Shown here: positions 53,312 to 61,353 of the stretch, piece after piece
Numbering within the stretch: position 1 is the first letter of the stretch
Layout of the letters: each line of letters opens with the position of its first letter
DNA from: an uncultured Bacteroidota bacterium
GTDB taxonomy: Bacteria; Bacteroidota; Bacteroidia; JABEUT01
DNA: 64,000 nt
Reading direction: 5' to 3'
NCBI GenBank assembly: GCA_903863935.1
Contig: CAIPDV010000042.1
Location: 1-64,000, forward strand
Notes under the pieces: generated by a model
What the model saw: only the letters and a program-made list of their open reading frames with translations
Databases searched by the model: none
Told to the model about the DNA's origin: nothing
Program-made: the position numbers and the translations under genes

Positions 53312-53487
53312 TCTGCCCCATTCCCTGCTTTCCCCAAGAGGGGAAAGCGTATCGGTTTTCTATAGTAATAAACTTTTTGCATACTCAAATATCAACCCTA
53401 CACATAGATAATGCTTCCATTTTAGGGAAAGATTGATTACAGATAATGAAACGCTTTCCCCTCTTGGGGAAAGCTGGGAATGGGGCA
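53312..53487. repeat. Palindromic ~176-bp intergenic element, copy 2, 37-bp arms
   Basis: The arm 53314-53350 recurs inverted at 53451-53487 with one mismatch in 37. Each arm itself contains CTTTCCCC-AAGA-GGGGAAAG. The right end is 4 bases from the stop codon of the mutase gene, the left end ~50 bases before the NHL gene start. It shares TCTGCCCCATTCC, the hairpin and GTTTTCTATA with copy 1. Confidence 0.88.
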
Positions 53488-53491
53488 TAAA

Positions 53492-56400
53492 CTACATATT
53501 CCTCCTATATTGCCCTCCTACCTCAAACAGTGCATTCGTAATCTGTCCCAGTGAACAGAAATGCACTGTTTCCATTAGCTTCTCAAAAAGGTTTTCGTTA
53601 TGTATTGCCGCAATTTGTAACTCTTTCAAAAGCTTGGATATTTTGTCGGCATTGGCTTTATGCATACTGTCGAGCATCTGTATCTGAAATTCCTTTTCCT
53701 CTTTGGTAGAACGAATTACTTCTTTCGGAATGATGCTCGGAGAACCCTTTGATGAAAGGAAAGTATTTACCCCCACAATCGGATATTCGCCGGTATGTTT
53801 CATGGTTTCGTAGTATAAACTTTCCTCCTGGATCTTGCCACGTTGATACATAGTTTCCATAGCTCCTAATACACCGCCTCGTTCAGTTATTCTATCAAAT
53901 TCAGCCATGATGGCTTTTTCTACCAGGTCAGTCAATTCTTCAATAATAAATGAACCTTGCAAAGGATTTTCATTTTTTGCCAAACCTAATTCACGGTTGA
54001 TGATTAGCTGAATAGCAATTGCACGCCTTACACTCTCTTCAGTCGGAGTGGTGATGGCTTCATCGTAAGCGTTTGTATGTAGTGAATTGCAGTTATCATA
54101 AATAGCATACAAAGCTTGCAACGTAGTACGTATATCATTAAAGTCAATTTCCTGTGCATGCAAGGAACGGCCCGAGGTTTGAATGTGGTATTTCAACATT
54201 TGCGAACGTTCATCTCCACCATATTTCAGCTTCATAGATTTTGCCCAAATACGTCGCGCAACTCTTCCTATTACTGCATATTCAGGGTCGATTCCATTGG
54301 AGAAAAAGAAAGAAAGATTGGGGGCAAAATCATCAATTTTCATTCCACGGGAAAGGTAATATTCCACGTATGTAAATCCGTTTGCAAGTGTTAGAGCAAC
54401 TTGTGTAATAGGATTCGCACCCGCTTCGGCAATATGGTAACCGGAAATTGAAACCGAATAAAAATTCCGGACTTTATTTTGTATAAAATATTGTTGAACA
54501 TCGCCCATCAACCGCAGCGAGAATTCCGTAGAAAAAATGCAAGTGTTTTGTGCCTGATCTTCTTTTAAAATATCGGCTTGAACAGTACCCCTAACACTTG
54601 ATAACGCAAATGCTTTTATTTTTTCGTACACATCCTTCGGAAGAACCTGGTCACCCGTAATACCAAGTAACATGAGGCCTAGGCCATCGTTACCTTTTGG
54701 CAATGCACCGTTATACGAAGGCCTTTTTACACCTTTCTTTTTGAAATGGTCTTTTATCTTTTTCTCTACTTCTGCTTCGAGTCCGTTTTGTTTAATGTAT
54801 AATTCGCATTGCTGGTCAATGGCGGCATTCATGAAGAATGCTGCCAAAATGGAGGCAGGCCCGTTGATGGTCATTGAGACCGATGTTTTAGGGTCGCAAA
54901 GGTTGAAACCCGAATAAAGCTTTTTGGCATCATCCAGGCAACAAATAGATACACCTGCATTGCCAATCTTTCCATAAATATCAGGACGGTATTCAGGATC
55001 ACGGCCATAAAGTGTAACAGAGTCAAATGCTGTGGATAGCCTCTTGGCAGGCATTCCCGCACTCACATAATGGAAACGCTTGTTAGTCCTTTCGGGTCCT
55101 CCTTCTCCTGCAAACATACGCGTAGGGTCCTCTTCCGAACGTTTGAATGGATAAACACCGGCCGTGTAAGGAAAATGTCCCGGGAAATTTTCCTGCAAAC
55201 ACCAATGCAATATTTCTCCCCAGGCTTTATACTTAGGTACTGCAATCTTCGGGACTTGTGTATGTGAAAGCGATTCAGTGTGCGTTTTTACTTTTATATC
55301 TTTTCCACGCACATTGTAAACGTAGTATTCATCAATGTAGCGTTGCATTTCTGCTTCCCAACCTTGCAACAATTTCCGGTTTTCAGGGGTAAGTTTTTCT
55401 TCTAATTCCTTAGCTCGTTTTTGAGTGATTTTCTTTACTTCCGCATCTGCTTTTCCATCCAACATTGCCTCTACTTTGTGCAGTGCATAAAGCTTTTCAG
55501 CAATTTCGCTTTGGTCGTCAGTCCATTTATCATAATTACGGATGGTCTCGGTAGTTTCTGATAAATAACGAACCCTATCCGGTGGAATAATAAATACTTT
55601 TTGTGATTGTTCCTCCGAATGCTTGTAAGTAGAATGCAGGTCTGCTTTGGTTTTAGCGACTATCGTATCCATAACCGTTTTGTAGAGCCTATTCATTCCC
55701 GGGTCATTGAATTGGGATGCGATGGTGCCAAATACGGGCAAGTCTGAATCCTTTGCAGTAAAGGCTTTGGTGTTTCGTTTGTATTGTTTTTTCACATCAC
55801 GCAACGCATCAGCTGCACCACGTTTATCGAATTTATTAATAGCAATAACATCAGCATAATCCAACATATCAATCTTCTCCAACTGGCTTGCAGCACCATA
55901 TTCAGGTGTCATAACGTATAATGATACATCTGCATAATCCACCACTTCAGTATCTGATTGTCCAATGCCGGAAGTTTCCAATAAAATCAAATCAAACTCG
56001 GCGGCTTTCAATATTTCAACGGCTTTGGATATACTTTGCGATAGTGCCAAATGGCTTTGTCTTGTCGCTAATGAGCGCAAATAAACTCTAGGATTGGCAA
56101 TCGCATTCATTCTTATACGGTCGCCCAGTAAGGCTCCGCCCGTCTTGCGCTTAGATGGATCCACACAAAGAATGCCAATGGTTTTGCCTTTAGACGTATC
56201 TCCATTTACAGAAAAATCAATTAAATATCGGCGTATAATTTCATCAATAAGGGAAGATTTACCAGCACCGCCAACACCCGTAATTCCAAGCACTGGGATG
56301 TTTTTACCCTTTGTAAGTTTTTCTATTTTTTTGTGAACTTCAGTCGCCTTATCAGGATAATTTTCAACAATCGAAATAAGGTTGGCAATGGATTTCGCCT

Positions 56401-56890
56401 CTTTCTTTTTTAGGTTTTTGATGTAATCGTCAACGTGCTTGCTTGAAGGAACGGTATCGCACTTTTCCAAAATATCATTAATCATACCCTGAAGACCCAT
56501 TTTGCGGCCATCGTCAGGGGAATAGATACGGGTAATGCCATATTTGTGCAGGTCTGCAATTTCAGAGGGAAGTATAACGCCACCACCACCGGCGAATATT
56601 TTAATATGTCCGCAACCTTGCTCTTTCAGAAGGTCGTACATATATTTCAAATACTCGTTATGCCCGCCTTGATAGGAGGTCATGGCAATGGCGTTGGCAT
56701 CCTCCTGAATGGCGCAATTCACTACTTCCTGTGCGCTGCGGTCATGCCCAAGGTGGATGACCTCGGCACCACTGGCCTGCATAATGCGGCGCATAATGTT
56801 AATGGCGGCATCATGCCCGTCGAACAAGGAGGCGGCAGTAACAATTCTTATTTTATTCTTAGGCTGATAGGGAGGTACTTCGGCTTGCAT
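53492..56890 (-). CDS. icmF: Fused isobutyryl-CoA mutase-type B12 enzyme (IcmF)
   Basis: A 1132-residue protein combining three parts usually separate. Residues 1-~140: B12-binding domain ([27 protein letters not shown]). From ~200: a MeaB-type GTPase chaperone with P-loop GVGGAGKSS. From ~580: the mutase barrel ([31 protein letters not shown], a central SMTINGPA). The order B12-GTPase-barrel and the Phe in NKRFHYVS are marks of IcmF, which isomerises isobutyryl-CoA to n-butyryl-CoA; methylmalonyl-CoA mutases carry Tyr there. Other acyl-CoA substrates have been found in this family. The ATG at 56890 was chosen over a TTG 9 bases earlier. A TACCTTTG promoter lies 23 bases upstream. Confidence 0.92.
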   Translation of the reverse strand: MQAEVPPYQPKNKIRIVTAASLFDGHDAAINIMRRIMQASGAEVIHLGHDRSAQEVVNCAIQEDANAIAMTSYQGGHNEYLKYMYDLLKEQGCGHIKIFAGGGGVILPSEIADLHKYGITRIYSPDDGRKMGLQGMINDILEKCDTVPSSKHVDDYIKNLKKKEAKSIANLISIVENYPDKATEVHKKIEKLTKGKNIPVLGITGVGGAGKSSLIDEIIRRYLIDFSVNGDTSKGKTIGILCVDPSKRKTGGALLGDRIRMNAIANPRVYLRSLATRQSHLALSQSISKAVEILKAAEFDLILLETSGIGQSDTEVVDYADVSLYVMTPEYGAASQLEKIDMLDYADVIAINKFDKRGAADALRDVKKQYKRNTKAFTAKDSDLPVFGTIASQFNDPGMNRLYKTVMDTIVAKTKADLHSTYKHSEEQSQKVFIIPPDRVRYLSETTETIRNYDKWTDDQSEIAEKLYALHKVEAMLDGKADAEVKKITQKRAKELEEKLTPENRKLLQGWEAEMQRYIDEYYVYNVRGKDIKVKTHTESLSHTQVPKIAVPKYKAWGEILHWCLQENFPGHFPYTAGVYPFKRSEEDPTRMFAGEGGPERTNKRFHYVSAGMPAKRLSTAFDSVTLYGRDPEYRPDIYGKIGNAGVSICCLDDAKKLYSGFNLCDPKTSVSMTINGPASILAAFFMNAAIDQQCELYIKQNGLEAEVEKKIKDHFKKKGVKRPSYNGALPKGNDGLGLMLLGITGDQVLPKDVYEKIKAFALSSVRGTVQADILKEDQAQNTCIFSTEFSLRLMGDVQQYFIQNKVRNFYSVSISGYHIAEAGANPITQVALTLANGFTYVEYYLSRGMKIDDFAPNLSFFFSNGIDPEYAVIGRVARRIWAKSMKLKYGGDERSQMLKYHIQTSGRSLHAQEIDFNDIRTTLQALYAIYDNCNSLHTNAYDEAITTPTEESVRRAIAIQLIINRELGLAKNENPLQGSFIIEELTDLVEKAIMAEFDRITERGGVLGAMETMYQRGKIQEESLYYETMKHTGEYPIVGVNTFLSSKGSPSIIPKEVIRSTKEEKEFQIQMLDSMHKANADKISKLLKELQIAAIHNENLFEKLMETVHFCSLGQITNALFEVGGQYRRNM

Positions 56891-56912
56891 AATAAACAAT
56901 GGTGTTGAGATG

Positions 56913-56920
56913 CAAAGGTA
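56913..56920 (-). promoter_or_regulatory. Promoter -7 element TACCTTTG (minus strand) for the IcmF gene
   Basis: Exact TAnnTTTG match, 23 bases before the mutase ATG. Confidence 0.55.
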
Positions 56921-56931
56921 ACGGAAAATGA

Positions 56932-56959
56932 GTGAAAAGTGAAAAGTGAAAAATGAAAA
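56932..56959. repeat. Heptamer array (GTGAAAA type)
   Basis: GTGAAAA three times and ATGAAAA once in phase, between the divergent mutase and DUF4160 genes. Confidence 0.7.
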
Positions 56960-56997
56960 GCGGGTTTTTGGTAGGTTTTTAGGTGCTAAAAGGTTAG

Positions 56998-57005
56998 TAT
57001 ATTTG
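56998..57005 (+). promoter_or_regulatory. Promoter -7 element TATATTTG
   Basis: Exact TAnnTTTG match whose G is 6 bases before the A of the DUF4160 ATG; implies a leaderless transcript. Confidence 0.55.
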
Positions 57006-57010
57006 CAACT

Positions 57011-57337
57011 ATGTCACCTACACTATTTAGCTATAAAGGAATTTCAATAAGGATTTATGGGTTAGACCATAAACCTATTCATGTTCATGCCAATGTAAAA
57101 GGGAATTATGAAATGAAAGTGATCTTTAAAATGAAAAGTGGCAAGGTACTGGACGTTACTTACGAAAATGTAAAAGCAAGAAAGCCATTTACACCTGCGA
57201 TGATGCGTGACCTAAAAAAACTTGTAAATGAATTTGGACAGAAAATGGCGGATGACTTTATTACAGTTGTTGAGAAAAATCAAGAAGTACACGGACAAAT
57301 TGTAATTCATAAAATCTATGATAATAAAAAAGGTTAA
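57011..57337 (+). CDS. DUF4160 domain protein
   Basis: The first ~55 residues match DUF4160: [20 protein letters not shown] then [11 protein letters not shown]. The remaining half ([22 protein letters not shown]) resembles the N-terminal end of such pairs and is helical. Its last 20 bases overlap the next gene, which encodes DUF2442; the two families often occur together and may act as one unit. A toxin-antitoxin role has been suggested for this type of pair but is not shown by the sequence. The ATG follows a -7 promoter element by 6 bases. Highly AT-rich compared with the mutase gene. Confidence 0.85.
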   Translation: MSPTLFSYKGISIRIYGLDHKPIHVHANVKGNYEMKVIFKMKSGKVLDVTYENVKARKPFTPAMMRDLKKLVNEFGQKMADDFITVVEKNQEVHGQIVIHKIYDNKKG

Positions 57338-57593
57338 ATACATAGGGGAATATATTCTTGAAATCACTTATGAAGATGGAACTGCGAAGCACTACGACTT
57401 TAAAAAGTGGTTATATACTGATATTAACCCCATGTATCAAAAATTCAGAAAAATTGAAAATTTCAAGAAGGTAAAACCTTATGACAGTATGATAATATTT
57501 GGGAATGACGAAATGGAATTTCCGGATTACCAACTTGGTTATTTTGAGGTGAAAAAGAAAAAGTTTAAAGTCACCAAAGAAAAAACGTTATAA
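57318..57593 (+). CDS. DUF2442 domain protein
   Basis: A 91-residue protein with the DUF2442 core: [27 protein letters not shown] near the start and DEMEFPDYQLGYFEV near the end. It overlaps the DUF4160 gene by 20 bases in another frame, so the two must be translated together. The lysine-rich end (KKKKFKVTKEKTL) could touch nucleic acid. No catalytic motif. Confidence 0.85.
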   Translation: MIIKKVKYIGEYILEITYEDGTAKHYDFKKWLYTDINPMYQKFRKIENFKKVKPYDSMIIFGNDEMEFPDYQLGYFEVKKKKFKVTKEKTL

Positions 57594-57606
57594 AATAATT
57601 CCTCTA

Positions 57607-58392
57607 ATGAATTATGTGAGTGAAAAAATATATCCAAAGGAAGATGGGAGTGGTTTCTTTCAAATATTTGAAGGAAGTGAAGTTGAATTTATTGATCCAA
57701 CTCCTTATTTTCTTGAATGGTACTTGAAAATTAGATTGTCTCAATTCACCACTCAGATGTCTATTGAACATCCTGAAATACCATTAGAATTAGTTCTTAC
57801 TAAACTATCGGATCAAATTCAAAATGATATGGCTAACGAGTTCATGAAAATAATTGATATTCCTATACCCAACAATTTCATTAAGTTACTTACATGTAAC
57901 TCCAAAAAAGAGCAAGTTCAATTACTAAAGGGAACTACTCTTCACCCATTCCAATTGGAAGCTTTAATAATAAAAGCTTGGAACGACTATGGATATAGTT
58001 TTAGTAACTATAAAGCCGAACATCGACCCAAAGGATATGAAGATGCTAAACTTCCAAAACTTGGAGTATTGAAGGGAAATACTATTGAGGCAGTCGGAAA
58101 TACTACATTATCTAAAAAGCAAGTTAAGCAAGTGATTGAACAAAGAAACGTATATATTTCAAAGTTTATTGATAAAGGCTCCACTTGGCACTGCTTTTTT
58201 ATAACCTACAATAGTTTAAAAGGAAGTGAAAATTGGAATAATGGTACGCCGCACTATCACTATATATCCGATAAGTTTGGTATAAATAGGGATGAAGTTG
58301 TACGCACGTTAAAAAGTAACAAATACAAATTGGGAAACTTGCCCCATATTATACTTAATAATAATAAAATAGATGAACACTTCCCTGTTTAG
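57607..58392 (+). CDS. Hypothetical protein, 261 aa, with a His-rich C-terminal segment
   Basis: It starts 13 bases after the DUF2442 gene and could be transcribed with it. No signal peptide or membrane helix. The C-terminal ~70 residues (STWHCFFITYNSLKG, HYHYISDKFGINRDEVVRTLKSNKY) look like a compact, conserved domain with an HxH element and a helix-turn-helix-like end. Similar end segments occur in unannotated Bacteroidota proteins that I cannot name. Part of an AT-rich accessory patch from 57.0 to 58.4 kb. Confidence 0.7.
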   Translation: MNYVSEKIYPKEDGSGFFQIFEGSEVEFIDPTPYFLEWYLKIRLSQFTTQMSIEHPEIPLELVLTKLSDQIQNDMANEFMKIIDIPIPNNFIKLLTCNSKKEQVQLLKGTTLHPFQLEALIIKAWNDYGYSFSNYKAEHRPKGYEDAKLPKLGVLKGNTIEAVGNTTLSKKQVKQVIEQRNVYISKFIDKGSTWHCFFITYNSLKGSENWNNGTPHYHYISDKFGINRDEVVRTLKSNKYKLGNLPHIILNNNKIDEHFPV

Positions 58393-58416
58393 GTTTTTAA
58401 ATTTTAACATAATTTT

Positions 58417-59283
58417 ATGCTCACCATCGACCCATCCTCTACCCCTCAAAACCTGCTTCATTCCCATTTAGTTTCTTCTGTAGGCCCAAGACCGATATGC
58501 TTTGCCAGTACAATTGATTCATTGGGCAATCCTAACCTTGCACCGTTCAGCTTTTTCAATATTATGGGTTCAAACCCTCCAATTGCGGTGTTTTCACCTG
58601 CACGTTCGGGAAGAACCGGGAATAATAAGGATACAGTGTACAATGTGAAAGAAGTTCCTGAGGTGGTAATAAATATCGTCACCTATAGTATGGTTCAGCA
58701 GATGTCGCTTGCAAGTGCTGAATATCCAAAAGGGGTGAATGAGTTTATAAAGTCGGGCTTCACCCCTATTCCATCGGAAAAGGTACGGCCTTTCCGAGTG
58801 AAAGAATCGCCCGTACAGATGGAATGCAAAGTATTGGAGGTAAAGGAAACCGGCACTGGTGGAGGTTCGGGTAACCTGATAATTTGCGAAATAATTTTGA
58901 TGCACATCAATGAAGAAGTATTAAACGCAGACGGTCGAATAGACCAAACCAAAATTGATACTGTCGGCCGCATGGGTGCTAACTTTTATTGCCGAGCACA
59001 TGGCGAGGCTTTGTTTGAACAACCTCAACCGGGGCATAATTTGGGTATTGGTATAGATTCACTGCCAGCGTCTATCCGGAACAGCAAAATATTAAGCGGT
59101 AACGACCTCGGCAGACTTGGAAATATTCCCCACTTGCCTTCGGATGCCGATGTTCAGGCTTACAAAGCAACCCTGAAAAAGAAATTCGGTAACGAAGATG
59201 AACTGCACACCGAAGCTAAAAAGTTATTGGAAGGAAATCATGTGGTAGAGGCTTGGAAGGTGCTTTTGGCGGGATTTTCCTAA
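58417..59283 (+). CDS. Flavin reductase-like protein (FMN-binding split barrel)
   Basis: The 288 residues hold a flavoredoxin-type split-barrel: SSVGPRPICFASTID, NLAPFSFFNIMG, then NVKEVPEVVINIV and the MECKVLEVKETG strand. In this family FMN is bound tightly and the protein either reduces free flavin with NAD(P)H or serves as an electron carrier. The C-terminal ~70 residues (SDADVQAYKATLKKKFG...) form a helical extension beyond the usual ~200 residue core. Substrate unknown. It begins 24 bases after the 261-residue protein and is convergent with the nucleotidyltransferase. Confidence 0.9.
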   Translation: MLTIDPSSTPQNLLHSHLVSSVGPRPICFASTIDSLGNPNLAPFSFFNIMGSNPPIAVFSPARSGRTGNNKDTVYNVKEVPEVVINIVTYSMVQQMSLASAEYPKGVNEFIKSGFTPIPSEKVRPFRVKESPVQMECKVLEVKETGTGGGSGNLIICEIILMHINEEVLNADGRIDQTKIDTVGRMGANFYCRAHGEALFEQPQPGHNLGIGIDSLPASIRNSKILSGNDLGRLGNIPHLPSDADVQAYKATLKKKFGNEDELHTEAKKLLEGNHVVEAWKVLLAGFS

Positions 59284-59289
59284 TCTTTA

Positions 59290-60048
59290 TTATTTATAAT
59301 ATTCTTCTTTAATTGTAAAACAGTAATCCCTTAAAATAGCACCAAGTCTTTGCCTATCATTACTACTTTCAGGCGACTTATTTTCAAGGTGACTAGTAAA
59401 TAATTTAATTGCATTTAAAATACCTTCTTTTTCAGAGCTTGATACTTCTTGTTTCTCCTTTTGCTGCTTTTTTATTTCCAAGCTTTCTTTCGCTATAGTT
59501 AGAATATCATTCCCTTTTTTGAATTGCTGGAACAAATCATAAATCAAAAGCTCTGGCATGACATGGTTATATGACAGTTCTGCCGATAGGAGTCCACGAA
59601 TACAATAAAACACTGTTTTATAGGTAAACTTCTTTCCTGTCTCCATCAAACTAATATTTCCTTTTGAGAGAGAAAGATAATGGTAAAACAGAGCTTTAAA
59701 ATCAAAATTTTCAATAATATCGTTTTGGATTTTTGTCCAATCAGGAAGAACATTATAGTAAATAATATGCCCCCTTAGCCACTCCAAAACCGTTGGATTA
59801 CTTTTTGCTAATAATCCAAACATCTTATCGATATCATAGGATACAAAATCAAAATCTCCATCCATTATTTCGATTATATCGGGGTGTTCTTTAAAGTCAA
59901 AATATTGTTGTTTTGATTGCAAATGAAAGCCCCGAACATCATAATCACTATCAGGGCTAGCAATACCCCAAAGTCGGCTGCCACTTTCAATGTAAAAAAG
60001 AGGTTTTTCATCCAAATGATTAAACACAGTATCTATTTTTTGCCGCAT
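59290..60048 (-). CDS. Predicted nucleotidyltransferase (COG3541-like)
   Basis: A 252-residue protein with the Pol-beta-type active site near its N-terminus: GSRLWGIASPDSDYDVRGF, where GSxxWG-x8-DxD are the catalytic residues. A central LEWLRGH and a helical, lysine-rich C-terminal half follow, as in YcgL/COG3541 proteins of unknown substrate. The ATG at 60048 was chosen since the upstream TTG at 60081 lies within a TATATTTG promoter element. It stands alone between convergent and divergent neighbours. Confidence 0.85.
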   Translation of the reverse strand: MRQKIDTVFNHLDEKPLFYIESGSRLWGIASPDSDYDVRGFHLQSKQQYFDFKEHPDIIEIMDGDFDFVSYDIDKMFGLLAKSNPTVLEWLRGHIIYYNVLPDWTKIQNDIIENFDFKALFYHYLSLSKGNISLMETGKKFTYKTVFYCIRGLLSAELSYNHVMPELLIYDLFQQFKKGNDILTIAKESLEIKKQQKEKQEVSSSEKEGILNAIKLFTSHLENKSPESSNDRQRLGAILRDYCFTIKEEYYK

Positions 60049-60078
60049 ATTGCCCCTATTTTTATTTACTATCAAATA

Positions 60079-60086
60079 CAAATATA
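60079..60086 (-). promoter_or_regulatory. Promoter -7 element TATATTTG (minus strand)
   Basis: Exact TAnnTTTG match, 31 bases before the nucleotidyltransferase ATG at 60048; it decides that start. Confidence 0.6.
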
Positions 60087-60146
60087 CAGAAAGTAACTTT
60101 TTAACCTATCTTCACGTCTTAGGAAAAATCATTAAAACAAAATGCT

Positions 60147-60875
60147 ATGAAAACTAACTTTTCCCTGATCGCCGTAACCTCAGTATTATTAGTTTCTGCC
60201 TGTGTAATTAATGTGGGTGGCTCTGACATTAAATACACCCACCTTCCACCAGAAGGCAAGAATATGCCTGTTCAGTCTTTTACATCCATTAAAGCCAATG
60301 GTGTATTTAACATTATCCTTCAGCAAGGAACTACCGAAAGTGTTATTGTGAAAGACGACTTTCCAAGCGACCTGAAGGTAACGAATGATGGCAATACCCT
60401 CATTATTGTAGATACTTTGAATAATCACGATGGTATACATGATAAAAAAACCAACATTTACGTAACTTATAAACAACTAAATTCTATTGAAACACAATCG
60501 GTAGGGAGTATTAAAACCATAGACACTATTAAAACCGGGAAGTTTACCTTTGAATCGGATGGCGTTGGAGAAAACACCCTTTGTATTAATGCAGATTCGG
60601 TAACGGCTTCTGAAAATGGTGTAGGCACTTTAAATATCTCGGGAAAGGCGCATTATGCCAATATTGAGGATAACGGAGTAGGTAAATTGAAAGCAAGAGA
60701 TTTTACCGTAGACATTTTACATGCGAGTGTTAATGGAGTTGGTGCAGCTACAGTATGCGCTGACAGTGAAATCTATTTGGATGCTAACGGTATTGGTGGA
60801 ATCACCTATTATGGCTCCGCTAAGGTGATGGAAAATACCAGTGGAGGTATTGGCAAAATATCTCACGGCAATTAG
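60147..60875 (+). CDS. Head-GIN domain lipoprotein (DUF2807)
   Basis: A 242-residue lipoprotein with lipobox LLVSAC (Cys at ~19) followed by a DUF2807/head-GIN beta-helix. Its first strands are FTSIKANGVFNIILQQGTTE and VKDDFPSDLKV. The right-handed helix then repeats GVGE/GVGT/GVGK turns (SDGVGENTLC, ENGVGTLNIS, DNGVGKLKA, VNGVGAATVC, ANGIGGITY). These domains are anchored outside the cell or in the periplasm and are thought to bind other proteins or glycans. Function unknown. It ends 130 bases before rpsU, and a hairpin lies between them. Confidence 0.88.
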   Translation: MKTNFSLIAVTSVLLVSACVINVGGSDIKYTHLPPEGKNMPVQSFTSIKANGVFNIILQQGTTESVIVKDDFPSDLKVTNDGNTLIIVDTLNNHDGIHDKKTNIYVTYKQLNSIETQSVGSIKTIDTIKTGKFTFESDGVGENTLCINADSVTASENGVGTLNISGKAHYANIEDNGVGKLKARDFTVDILHASVNGVGAATVCADSEIYLDANGIGGITYYGSAKVMENTSGGIGKISHGN

Positions 60876-60937
60876 CGTAAAAAGTTAGAAAGTTCCTGAA
60901 ATTTATAAAGCAGAACCAGCTAGTCTATAAAAGCAAA

Positions 60938-60982
60938 AAGTTCATAAAGCCCTCCGAATTAGTCGGATCACTTTATGAACTT
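60938..60982. terminator. Bidirectional hairpin between the head-GIN and rpsU genes
   Basis: A perfect 12-bp stem (AAGTTCATAAAG, 60938-60949 / CTTTATGAACTT, 60971-60982) encloses a second stem TCCGA/TCGGA (60953-60967). No T-run follows directly. It contains the same GTTCATAAA word as the arrays at 3174 and 7670. Confidence 0.6.
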
Positions 60983-61007
60983 GATAAACTTTAAGAACTG
61001 TATAACT

Positions 61008-61199
61008 CTATTCTAAAGAGTCAATATATTTCTGACGGAGAATAGCTTTCAGCTTCTTTTGTCTGCGAACGATAGATGGCTTGTTATAAACCTTACGAAC
61101 ACGTAATTCTTTAACAATACCAATACGGTCGAACTTTTTCTTGAACGCTTTCAGCGATTTCTCAAGATTTTCTCCTTCTTTAATTTGAACAATAATCAT
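61008..61199 (-). CDS. rpsU: 30S ribosomal protein bS21
   Basis: A 63-residue protein, MIIVQIKEGENLEKSLKAFK..., basic and helical, of normal length for bS21. It binds the small subunit near the 3' end of 16S rRNA and supports initiation. A Shine-Dalgarno sequence AAGGAT stands 6 bases before the ATG, a feature rare in this genome. In Flavobacterium, bS21 is reported to help hide the anti-SD on the ribosome, and its own mRNA keeps a strong SD as feedback control. The promoter TATATTTG lies 34 bases upstream. Confidence 0.95.
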   Translation of the reverse strand: MIIVQIKEGENLEKSLKAFKKKFDRIGIVKELRVRKVYNKPSIVRRQKKLKAILRQKYIDSLE

Positions 61200-61204
61200 G
61201 TTTT

Positions 61205-61210
61205 ATCCTT
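61205..61210 (-). promoter_or_regulatory. Shine-Dalgarno sequence AAGGAT of rpsU
   Basis: AAGGA with a 6-base spacer to the rpsU ATG. Most other starts in the window have no such purine box. Confidence 0.7.
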
Positions 61211-61232
61211 GATGTATTTTTTAATAGGGCTG

Positions 61233-61240
61233 CAAATATA
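61233..61240 (-). promoter_or_regulatory. rpsU promoter, -7 TATATTTG with upstream TTG
   Basis: TATATTTG with a TTG (61258-61260 on the minus strand) 17 bases before it, which fits the TTG/TAnnTTTG consensus of Bacteroidota sigma-A promoters. Confidence 0.65.
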
Positions 61241-61353
61241 GTAGTTTTTTCATATCGCAATGATATGGAATGAAATATTAATAAATACTTAGCAAACGAG
61301 TCCAATCTCACTTTTCTTTCTCAAACCTTGCTAATGGGCAATATCTATTTGAT

